Shown in pieces: positions 1-9,918 of a stretch of DNA of 9,918 nt. The position numbers were made by a program, and so were the translations under genes. Location of the stretch: contig CAMDRY010000080.1 in assembly GCA_945906975.1 (NCBI GenBank), positions 1-9,918 on the forward strand, written 5' to 3'. This stretch comes from Bordetella parapertussis. Its GTDB lineage: Bacteria > Pseudomonadota > Gammaproteobacteria > Burkholderiales > SG8-39. Each line of letters begins with the position of its first letter. Within the stretch, counting starts at the first letter, position 1. The notes beneath the pieces were generated by a model. It did no database searches, had not been told where the DNA came from, and saw only the letters and a program-made list of their open reading frames with translations.

Positions 1-4114
<4,114 letters not shown>

Positions 4115-4299
4115 GAAAAAGCTCCAGGTCAGGAACCAGGGTTCGGGCGGGAGAAGACGCGCATTTTGTCCGCTCCCGTCCGAGCTCTCGCTCGGTTGTC
4201 TAAACGCGCTGCTTCGGCATACACATCACGAACAGCTCAAGCAAAACGAAACTTCCGGCGGTGCCGCGAGGCGCCGCCGGAGCTGTTTCAGGACTGCAA
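4115..4299 (-). other. rplL-rpoB intergenic region with RNA structures
   Basis: This 185-base spacer separates rplL from rpoB and holds no gene. From the rplL side it contains a GC-rich hairpin (4254-4281), a 6-bp stem with a GAGA loop on the transcript (4180-4195) and a longer stem (4144-4182) that competes with it, then the rpoB ribosome binding site. In E. coli the equivalent spacer holds a partial terminator and an RNase III cleavage site. A similar role here is inferred from position and structure only. Confidence 0.6.
4241..4281 (-). terminator. Probable attenuator hairpin between rplL and rpoB
   Basis: On the transcript, CCGGCGGCGCC and GGCACCGCCGG form an 11-bp stem with one C-A mismatch and a 4-nt loop (TCGC), plus one flanking T-A pair. 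The hairpin occupies 4254-4281 and starts about 19 nt after the rplL stop. It is followed by an interrupted T-rich stretch (AGTTTCGTTTTGC, 4241-4253). The broken T-tract suggests partial rather than full termination, which fits the known need for more L12 than RpoB. The structure is seen directly, but its termination efficiency is inferred. Confidence 0.6.
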
Positions 4300-4677
4300 T
4301 TACTTCAATTCAGCCGTGGCACCGGCATCCAGCAGCTTCTTGAGGATTGCCTCGGCATCAGCCTTGTTGGTACCTTCCTTAACGGCCTTGGGCGCACCGT
4401 CGACCAAATCTTTGGCTTCTTTGAGTCCCAGGCCGGTCACTTCACGAACAGCCTTGATAACGTTCACCTTGTTCTCGCCTGCTGCCAAGAGCATCACGGT
4501 GAATTCGGTCTTTTCTTCAACAGCGGCAGCACCACCGGCGGCCGGGGCGGCCACGGCGACCGCCGCAGCTGCGGCGGAAACGCCAAATTTTTCTTCCATG
4601 TCCTTGATCAACTGGGACAGCTCCAGCACGGTCATGTTTGCAACGGCGTCCAGAATTTCTGCTTTTGCGACAGTCAT
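4300..4677 (-). CDS. rplL: 50S ribosomal protein L7/L12
   Basis: This is the L7/L12 stalk protein, present as dimers bound to L10. It recruits translation GTPases such as EF-Tu and EF-G and stimulates GTP hydrolysis. At 125 aa it is close to the E. coli length of about 121. The N-terminal dimerisation segment (about 1-33, ending EEKFGVS) is followed by an Ala/Val/Pro/Gly hinge (about 34-53). The globular C-terminal domain (about 54-125) holds [20 protein letters not shown] and the GTPase-contacting helix region around [12 protein letters not shown]. The start is ATG at 4677 with AGGAG at 4684-4688, a 6-nt spacing. It lies 57 nt downstream of rplJ in the same operon, and an attenuator-like hairpin follows its stop. 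Confidence 0.98.
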   Translation of the reverse strand: MTVAKAEILDAVANMTVLELSQLIKDMEEKFGVSAAAAAVAVAAPAAGGAAAVEEKTEFTVMLLAAGENKVNVIKAVREVTGLGLKEAKDLVDGAPKAVKEGTNKADAEAILKKLLDAGATAELK

Positions 4678-4734
4678 TTGTTACTCCTGAATCAGAATTA
4701 GTCTTTGGTTAATTGGTGCGAAAACGGGCGTGGA

Positions 4735-5265
4735 TCAGGCCGAGGCCTTTTCCTTTTGGTCGCGTACTGCTGCAAGGGTGCGCACAAAGCGGCTCGGAAC
4801 TTCGTTGAGCGTTTGCACGAACTTCGCAACAGGCGCTTGCATGGTACCCAGCAGCATCGAGAGCAGTTGTTCACGGCTGGGCATATTGGCGAGCGCTGCG
4901 ACTTCCGTGGCGGAGATCACTGCGTTCGGCATGGCGCCGGCCTTGATTACGAACTTATCGTTTGCTTTCGCGAACTCATGCAGCACCTTTGCGGCAGCAA
5001 CCGGGTCGGACGAAATGCCGTAGACCAGCGGTCCGATCATCTGATCGGCCAGCTTTTCAAACGGCGTGTCCTTCACGGCGCGACGCGCCAAGCTGTTTTT
5101 GAGCACGCGCAGGTACACCCCCGAGGTACGGGCTTTCGCCCGCAACTGGGTCATGCTGCCCACTCCCAGACCACGGTACTCGGCGACGACGATTGCCTGA
5201 GCCTTCGCGACTTGCGCGGAGACATCGGCAACTACCGCCTTTTTCTCTTCGAGATTGAGACCCAA
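4735..5265 (-). CDS. rplJ: 50S ribosomal protein L10, TTG start
   Basis: L10 forms the base of the L7/L12 stalk. In known bacteria the L10-L12 complex also represses its own mRNA by binding the leader. The protein is 176 aa (about 165 in E. coli). The N-terminal ribosome-binding domain includes VAEYRGL and the [16 protein letters not shown] segment. The C-terminal region (about 140-176) contains the helix that carries L12 dimers ([20 protein letters not shown]). The start is TTG at 5265: a strong GGAGG at 5272-5276 lies 6 nt away, and the translation from it ([15 protein letters not shown]) aligns with E. coli MALNLQDKQAIVAEV. No ATG fits in the same frame nearby. The gene is preceded by a long structured leader. 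Confidence 0.97.
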   Translation of the reverse strand: MGLNLEEKKAVVADVSAQVAKAQAIVVAEYRGLGVGSMTQLRAKARTSGVYLRVLKNSLARRAVKDTPFEKLADQMIGPLVYGISSDPVAAAKVLHEFAKANDKFVIKAGAMPNAVISATEVAALANMPSREQLLSMLLGTMQAPVAKFVQTLNEVPSRFVRTLAAVRDQKEKASA

Positions 5266-5276
5266 GGTCTACCTCC
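5263..5276 (-). promoter_or_regulatory. Shine-Dalgarno site fixing the TTG start of rplJ
   Basis: On the transcript the order is GGAGG (5272-5276), a 6-nt spacer (TAGACC), then TTG. The near-consensus site with good spacing supports initiation at TTG. A strong ribosome binding site paired with a weak start codon gives room for control by the upstream leader. Confidence 0.85.
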
Positions 5277-5579
5277 AGTTAAATGCAACGTTCAAAAAAC
5301 AGACTGCAACTCCGGAACCCGGTGCCACACCCTGCCCTCCTTCCGCTGCGTTGCTTTTCACGGCGACCTTGCATTCAGATTCGGATGAATCCTTAGTTCG
5401 GGTACGCCATCTGCGTAGGACGCATTTCGCTGGTGAAGAACTGCAAACTTCAACCTATCCCTGCGATTAAACCCTTTCGGATACCTACGGTCTTTGACGG
5501 CAGCGGCGGCGCGTTCAACTGCGCAGCTGCGGCCCAAAGTCCTGCCCCGGCGCTACCGGGGGCTAAATTGACGAGCCGC
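5266..5579 (-). other. rplA-rplJ spacer holding the rplJ leader
   Basis: These 314 bases lie between the rplA stop and the rplJ start and contain no gene. Just after rplA, CCCCGG and CCGGGG form a short hairpin with a 5-nt loop (TAGCG). The L10-leader-like structure occupies about 5401-5505. Closer to rplJ there are small repeats such as GATTC/GAATC and CCGG/CCGG, a GCAAC/GTTGC pairing and a run of six T, but no clear terminator. I could not identify a convincing promoter, although E. coli has one in this interval. Confidence 0.6.
5401..5505 (-). ncRNA. L10 leader, autoregulatory mRNA structure
   Basis: On the transcript GCCGTC (5496-5501) pairs with GATGGC (5406-5411), including one G-U pair. 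CGTAGG (5484-5489) pairs with CCTACG (5414-5419). Between them lies an asymmetric internal loop of AAAGAC facing CA. Inside are two further helices: TATCC/GGATA, and GGTTGAAG with CTTCACC (one bulged T). This arrangement, and the motifs AAAGACCGTAGG and CCTACGCAGATGG, match what I know of the proteobacterial L10 leader, where L10-L12 binds a kinked internal loop to repress translation. The base pairing is seen directly, the family assignment is from recall, and the exact boundaries are approximate. Confidence 0.8.
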
Positions 5580-6287
5580 TCAGGCACTCAAGCTACCCAG
5601 ATCGACCCTGACACCCGGCCCCATGGTGCTGGTGACCGACAGCTTCTTGATATAGATGCCCTTGGATGTAGCCGGCTTGGACTTGTTCAATGCTTCAATG
5701 AGCGCAACCAGGTTTTCACGCAACTGCTCAGGCGAAAACGAGGCACGACCGATGGAGCACTGCACGATTCCCGCCTTATCGGCGCGGTATTGCACCTGAC
5801 CAGCTTTGGCATTTTTAACAGCGGTCGCCACATCAGGGGTGACCGTTCCGACCTTCGGGTTTGGCATCAAGCCGCGGGGGCCGAGCACCTGGCCCAGCGC
5901 TCCGACGATCCGCATCGTGTCCGGGCTGGCGATAACCACGTCAAAATCAATCTTTCCGCCCTTGATGGACTCGGCGAGATCTTCCATGCCGACGATATCC
6001 GCTCCGGCAGCCTTGGCAGCCACGGCCTTTTCGCCCTGCGCAAATACCGCAACGCGGACGTTTTTGCCGGTACCGGCCGGCAACACAACCGCGCCACGTA
6101 CGGTTTGGTCGGATTTCTTGGCGTCGATACCAAGGTTCACCGCGATGTCCACCGACTCATCAAATTTGGCCGTGGCGGCCTTTTTGACGAAGTTCAGCGC
6201 ATCGATGATCGGATACGGTTTATTGTGCTCGACTAGGCCGTCAAAACCTTTTTGGCGCTTGGTCAGCTTAAGTTTAACGTCGCTCAT
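5580..6287 (-). CDS. rplA: 50S ribosomal protein L1
   Basis: L1 forms the mobile L1 stalk, which moves deacylated tRNA out of the E site. In characterised bacteria it also represses its own operon mRNA. The protein is 235 aa, the usual length. The family signature is clear at about 118-150: [18 protein letters not shown] followed by [14 protein letters not shown]. The N-terminal part ([22 protein letters not shown]) and the C-terminal [18 protein letters not shown] are also typical. The start is ATG at 6287, preceded by GGAGG at 6295-6299 inside the end of rplK. The ATG overlaps the rplK stop as ATGA, which suggests translational coupling and matched L11/L1 output. Confidence 0.98.
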   Translation of the reverse strand: MSDVKLKLTKRQKGFDGLVEHNKPYPIIDALNFVKKAATAKFDESVDIAVNLGIDAKKSDQTVRGAVVLPAGTGKNVRVAVFAQGEKAVAAKAAGADIVGMEDLAESIKGGKIDFDVVIASPDTMRIVGALGQVLGPRGLMPNPKVGTVTPDVATAVKNAKAGQVQYRADKAGIVQCSIGRASFSPEQLRENLVALIEALNKSKPATSKGIYIKKLSVTSTMGPGVRVDLGSLSA

Positions 6288-6718
6288 TTCACACCCTCCA
6301 CCGTGATGCCCATGGAACGTGCGCTGCCTGCGATGGTGCGTACGGCCGCATCCAGATCGGAAGCGGTCAGATCGGGCATTTTCGCCTTGGCGATATCCTC
6401 GGCCTGGGCACGCGTCAGCTTGCCCACCTTGTCCATATGGGGAATCTTGCTACCCTTCTCTATACCGGCGGCCTTTTTGATCAGAATGGTCGCGGGCGGG
6501 GTCTTCATGATGAAGGTGAAGCTCTTGTCCGCGAACGCCGTAATCACCACGGGAATCGGCAGACCCGGCTCGAGTTTCTGCGTCTGGGCGTTAAACGCCT
6601 TGCAGAATTCCATGATGTTCAGGCCTCGCTGGCCCAATGCAGGCCCGATGGGCGGGCTAGGATTCGCTTTGCCTGCAGGGACCTGCAGCTTGATAAAACC
6701 AATTATCTTCTTTGCCAC
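6284..6718 (-). CDS. rplK: 50S ribosomal protein L11, GTG start
   Basis: L11 binds the GTPase-associated region of 23S rRNA. It is needed for RelA activation and forms part of the thiostrepton site. The protein is 144 aa (142 in E. coli). The N-terminal domain holds the proline-rich segment [16 protein letters not shown] (about 20-35), including P22 and P23 where thiostrepton-resistance changes are known. The C-terminal RNA-binding domain includes [20 protein letters not shown] and ends [13 protein letters not shown]. The start is GTG at 6718, with GGAG at 6727-6730 spaced 8 nt away, and it gives the expected [16 protein letters not shown]. No upstream in-frame ATG fits. It follows a terminator-like hairpin after nusG, so it probably has its own promoter, which I could not place. 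Confidence 0.97.
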   Translation of the reverse strand: MAKKIIGFIKLQVPAGKANPSPPIGPALGQRGLNIMEFCKAFNAQTQKLEPGLPIPVVITAFADKSFTFIMKTPPATILIKKAAGIEKGSKIPHMDKVGKLTRAQAEDIAKAKMPDLTASDLDAAVRTIAGSARSMGITVEGVK

Positions 6719-6827
6719 TTGCGTGACTCCTTTACTGTGGGTTCAACCGCCCGCCGCCCAATCCGCTGGGAAACAGGGCTCCCCGTTAAAAAAACGCGGG
6801 TCACCCCACGCCGCAAAAATCAAGTCT
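6719..6827 (-). other. nusG-rplK intergenic region
   Basis: This 109-base spacer contains a terminator-like hairpin just after nusG and the rplK Shine-Dalgarno site (6727-6730). A short GGGA/TCCC pairing lies between them. No convincing -35/-10 pair is visible, and I could not identify an L1-binding site. Confidence 0.5.
6788..6811 (-). terminator. Rho-independent terminator or attenuator after nusG
   Basis: On the transcript GCGTGGG (6805-6811) pairs with CCCGCG plus the next T (6794-6800). The stem has a T-G wobble and a GTGA loop, and the seven T of 6788-6794 follow directly. It begins about 16 nt after the nusG stop. In E. coli the secE-nusG unit also ends before the rplK promoter, so a full or partial transcript end here is expected. 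The stem is short (6-7 bp), so read-through is likely. Confidence 0.72.
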
Positions 6828-7385
6828 TCAGGCCTTCTCGACCTGGCCAAACTCCAACTCCACCGGCGTGGCGCGACCGAAAATCGTGACTGAAACACGC
6901 AGTTTGGATTTGTCGTAATTGACGTCTTCGACCGACCCGTGAAAGTCCGTGAACGGGCCCTCCTTTACGCGAACGGCCTCGCCCACCTCGAAAAGCACCT
7001 TGGGCTTGGGCTTTTCTACGCCCTCCTGCATCTGGTGCATGATCTGATCGACTTCCTTGATGGAAATCGGCGTTGGCCGCGAGGCCGTTCCGCCGACAAA
7101 ACCGGTCACCTTGTTCGTGCTTTTCACGAGGTGCCAGGTCTGATCGTTCATTTCCATTTCCACCAGAACATAACCAGGGAAAAATTTCCGCTCGGAAATG
7201 TTTTTTTGGCCGCCCTTCATCTCGACCACTTCTTCGGTCGGCACTAGAATTTTGCCAAACATGTCGGACATGTCGGCGCGGCGGATGCGGTCTTCTAAGG
7301 CCCTTTGCACCGATTTTTCGAAGCCGGAATATGCGTGAACAACATACCAGCGCTTACCCGCGATAACAGCCGTATTGGCGCTCAT
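6828..7385 (-). CDS. nusG: Transcription termination/antitermination protein NusG
   Basis: NusG binds the RNA polymerase clamp, raises processivity, and connects the polymerase to Rho or to ribosomal protein S10. The protein is 185 aa (181 in E. coli). The NGN domain (about 10-120) shows [31 protein letters not shown] and [13 protein letters not shown]. The C-terminal KOW domain (about 133-183) has [19 protein letters not shown] and ends [14 protein letters not shown]. The start is ATG at 7385 with GGAGG at 7391-7395, a 5-nt spacing. It shares one base with the secE stop (TAATG), a sign of translational coupling. A terminator-like hairpin follows. Confidence 0.98.
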   Translation of the reverse strand: MSANTAVIAGKRWYVVHAYSGFEKSVQRALEDRIRRADMSDMFGKILVPTEEVVEMKGGQKNISERKFFPGYVLVEMEMNDQTWHLVKSTNKVTGFVGGTASRPTPISIKEVDQIMHQMQEGVEKPKPKVLFEVGEAVRVKEGPFTDFHGSVEDVNYDKSKLRVSVTIFGRATPVELEFGQVEKA

Positions 7386-7777
7386 TATTTCCTCCAGCCC
7401 AGAACCAGATCATACAAGACGTACTCCAGCGATTTGTCGGTGAGCCAGAGAAAAACTGCCATAGCCACCATGAAGGCGAACACAACCCCTGTCGTTTGCA
7501 GCGATTCCTTGCGTGTCGGCCAGACCACCTTCTTTGTTTCGACAACGGCTTCCTGCGCAAACGCAAGCGTCTGCTGGCCTGGCGCGGTAAACCACCCGAC
7601 GGCGATACCTGCCGCAAAACCGGCAATGATGGCCGCCACGCGCAAAACAAGCGCGCTATCGGACAGAAAATAAAAGCCTGCAATGCCACCCACCATGAGC
7701 AGTACCGCGACCACCAACTTGATCTTGTCCACCATCACCTGTCCGTCTGCGCGAACCGCGCCTGAGGATTGCATCAT
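7385..7777 (-). CDS. secE: Preprotein translocase subunit SecE
   Basis: SecE clamps SecY in the inner-membrane SecYEG channel that exports unfolded proteins. The protein is 130 aa and has three hydrophobic segments, as in E. coli (127 aa): about 19-38 ([20 protein letters not shown]), 42-64 and 97-125. The conserved cytoplasmic motif [10 protein letters not shown] is at about 82-91, just before the last membrane segment. Two adjacent ATGs lie at 7777 and 7774. The upstream AGGA is only about 4 nt from the first but 7 nt from the second, so the true start may be 7774. It follows tRNA-Trp by 80 bases and overlaps nusG by one base. Confidence 0.96.
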   Translation of the reverse strand: MMQSSGAVRADGQVMVDKIKLVVAVLLMVGGIAGFYFLSDSALVLRVAAIIAGFAAGIAVGWFTAPGQQTLAFAQEAVVETKKVVWPTRKESLQTTGVVFAFMVAMAVFLWLTDKSLEYVLYDLVLGWRK

Positions 7778-7857
7778 TACTTCCTTAATACGCCGTCCGA
7801 TGCCTGCTGCTCACCGGCACGATGCCCAACGTGCACGTATAACTGTCCAATGTCGCT

Positions 7858-7933
7858 TGGCAGGCCAAGAGGGAATCGAACCCCCAACCTTCGGTTTTGG
7901 AGACCGACGCTCTGCCAGTTGAGCTATTGGCCT
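7858..7933 (-). tRNA. tRNA-Trp (CCA anticodon)
   Basis: The acceptor stem is AGGCCAA with TTGGCCT, the discriminator is G, and CCA is encoded (7858-7860). The anticodon arm TCGGT-CTCCAAA-ACCGA has anticodon CCA at 7898-7900. The T arm contains GGTTCGATTCC. It lies 34 bases after tuf with no terminator between them, so it is probably processed from the tuf transcript. It precedes secE. Confidence 0.98.
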
Positions 7934-7967
7934 GCGGTTGAACCCTTGAGACCGTTAATGCGGCCCG

Positions 7968-9158
<1,191 letters not shown>

Positions 9159-9201
9159 GATCTCTTACCCTGTTAAGTCGACAATAAATAAATAAAACCT
9201 G

Positions 9202-9276
<75 letters not shown>

Positions 9277-9351
9277 GATACTTTCAAACAAATCCAAAAT
9301 TCGCCGCCCGGGCCCCTCTTCATCCCGTACCGCGTGCCACATTCGGCCACT

Positions 9352-9425
9352 TGGAGCGGGTGAAGGGAATCGAACCCTCGTCATAAGCTTGGAAGGCTTC
9401 TGCTCTACCATTGAGCTACACCCGC
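9352..9425 (-). tRNA. tRNA-Gly (TCC anticodon)
   Basis: The acceptor stem is GCGGGTG with CACCCGC, the discriminator is T, and CCA is encoded (9352-9354). The anticodon arm GAAGC-CTTCCAA-GCTTA has anticodon TCC at 9391-9393. Its outermost pair (27-43) is a G-A mismatch, while the other four pairs are regular. It corresponds in position to E. coli glyT. Confidence 0.97.
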
Positions 9426-9478
9426 GTTCCTTTACCCCTCTCCGCCAAACCCCGCCCGTCTTTGAACACACCAAGCGC

Positions 9479-9564
9479 TGGTGGAGGAGGTTGGATTCGA
9501 ACCAACGTAGGCGTAAGCCAACAGATTTACAGTCTGCCCCCTTTAACCACTCGGGCACCCCTCC
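9479..9564 (-). tRNA. tRNA-Tyr (GTA anticodon)
   Basis: This is a class II tRNA of 86 nt including encoded CCA (9479-9481). The acceptor stem is GGAGGGG with CTCCTCC (one G-T wobble) and the discriminator is A. The anticodon arm GCAGA-CTGTAAA-TCTGT has anticodon GTA at 9528-9530. A long variable arm (GGC-TTAC-GCC) follows. It is the first gene of the tRNA-tuf unit and begins about 7 nt after the predicted transcription start. Confidence 0.98.
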
Positions 9565-9570
9565 AGCGAA

Positions 9571-9606
9571 ACCGCTGATTATGAAGAGTTTTGGAGGCCA
9601 TGTCAA
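9571..9606 (-). promoter_or_regulatory. Sigma-70 promoter of the tRNA-Tyr/Gly/Thr-tuf unit
   Basis: Reading leftward, a perfect -35 TTGACA (9601-9606) is followed by a 17-bp spacer and a -10 CATAAT (9578-9583). Transcription should start near 9571, about 7 nt before tRNA-Tyr. The bases after the -10 (CAGCGG) form a GC-rich discriminator, a known feature of promoters under stringent ppGpp control. No AT-rich UP element is evident upstream of the -35. Confidence 0.85.
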
Positions 9607-9790
9607 ACCGGATGATCAACCACCGACCAAGCCGGTAGCGGCGCATCAGCATGGCCAAGGGACTTAAGCGTGTAACATTGCCCTTCTCCAGCAAACGTCG
9701 ATGGCGCCTTGCGGACCGCATTTCCTAAGCCAGCCCAAATTCGTCGCTCCTTTGCAGTTGAATAAAATTCCTATGTAGGTGCTCACTAAC
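9607..9790. other. Intergenic region between the tRNA-tuf promoter and a divergent reading frame
   Basis: No convincing gene or RNA is seen here. The stretch contains a 25-codon rightward frame at 9651 without a ribosome binding site, and a modest AT-rich patch around 9757-9775 that could hold a rightward promoter. I could not define a -35/-10 pair. Confidence 0.5.
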
Positions 9791-9918
9791 ATGGCAAAAG
9801 CCTTCGCCTTCCTGGCCGACTTGGCCGACTTGGCCGCAAAGAAAACCAGCTTCATCAAACCTTCCGCCAACGAATATGCAGTTACATCCGAAGGGGATCC
9901 TAACACCGGCGCCATCGT
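9791..9918 (+). CDS. Possible rightward hypothetical protein, 3' end outside the window
   Basis: An open frame starts at ATG 9791 and runs to the window edge for 42 complete codons. It begins MAKAFAFLADLADLAAKKTS and continues through EYAVTSEGDPNTGAIV. AGGTG about 9 nt upstream could serve as a ribosome binding site. The codons favour GCC, TTC, GAC, ATC, AAC and ACC, like the real genes here, which supports it over the opposing frame. The repeat LAD-LAD-LAA comes from a 9-base tandem repeat (9813-9836). I do not recognise the family and assign no function. It would be transcribed away from the tRNA-tuf unit. Its reality depends on sequence beyond the window. Confidence 0.4.
   Translation, partial: MAKAFAFLADLADLAAKKTSFIKPSANEYAVTSEGDPNTGAI
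9813..9836 (+). repeat. Short 9-base tandem repeat, about 2.7 copies
   Basis: The unit TGGCCGACT occurs at 9813-9821 and 9822-9830, then partially (TGGCCG) at 9831-9836. It is a multiple of three and stays in frame with the rightward reading frame at 9791, where it encodes repeated Leu-Ala-Asp. Confidence 0.8.

Noticed and set aside
5281..5330. A possible terminator before rplJ from the CCGG/CCGG repeat followed by a run of six T.
   Set aside because: The stem is only 4 bp with a 3-nt loop, and the T run is displaced by about 14 nt. The wider GCAAC/GTTGC pairing encloses a large loop. The evidence is too weak to call.
9651..9728. A 25-codon rightward frame whose first 11 bases (ATGGCCAAGGG) equal the start of tuf.
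   Set aside because: There is no ribosome binding site, the match does not continue beyond these bases, and 11 bases of a common Met-Ala-Lys start can recur by chance.
9664..9915. An 83-codon leftward open frame upstream of tRNA-Tyr.
   Set aside because: Its C-terminal half is rich in Cys and Trp and looks non-coding, its codon choice is less regular than the rightward frame on the opposite strand, and it would end just upstream of the tRNA promoter. It cannot be excluded fully without flanking sequence.

Overview
The window is a compact, conserved transcription and translation block. Every recognisable complete gene lies on the minus strand. In transcription order, from right to left, it reads tRNA-Tyr, tRNA-Gly, tRNA-Thr, tuf (EF-Tu), tRNA-Trp, secE, nusG, rplK (L11), rplA (L1), rplJ (L10), rplL (L7/L12) and rpoB, with rpoB running off the left edge about 20 codons before its expected end. 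The organism is most likely a betaproteobacterium. Support for this is the RpoB N-terminus ([13 protein letters not shown]), an RpoB of about 1390 residues with an extra segment near residues 417-440, the tuf/tRNA-Trp/secE linkage, and the LLARQVGV variant in EF-Tu. This rests on remembered family patterns, not on a search. No finer placement is offered.

Region 9565-9918: a strong sigma-70-type promoter (TTGACA, 17-bp spacer, CATAAT) sits a few bases upstream of tRNA-Tyr and can drive the tRNA-tuf transcript leftward. To its right, a possible rightward gene of unknown function starts at 9791 and runs off the window. Region 7858-9564: three tRNAs, tuf and tRNA-Trp follow with short spacers and no obvious terminator, all with encoded CCA ends. 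Tyr-Gly-Thr-tuf is the arrangement also known from the E. coli tufB operon. Region 6828-7777: secE and nusG overlap by one base (TAATG). A hairpin with a T-tract follows nusG.

Region 4300-6718: rplK and rplA overlap as ATGA. A 314-base leader before rplJ contains a structure with the features of the L10 autoregulatory leader. rplJ starts at TTG and rplK at GTG. Region 1-4299: a GC-rich hairpin after rplL looks like the partial attenuator that lowers rpoB output relative to L12, and a second pair of mutually exclusive stems precedes rpoB.

The genes belong together functionally. The tRNAs and EF-Tu supply decoding, and SecE is part of the protein export channel. NusG links RNA polymerase to the ribosome or to Rho, L11/L1/L10/L12 build the two ribosomal stalks, and RpoB is the catalytic-core beta subunit. 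I found no mobile element, CRISPR array or defence-type system. The points of interest are regulatory: leader structures, attenuators, non-ATG starts, and the uncharacterised divergent reading frame at the right edge.
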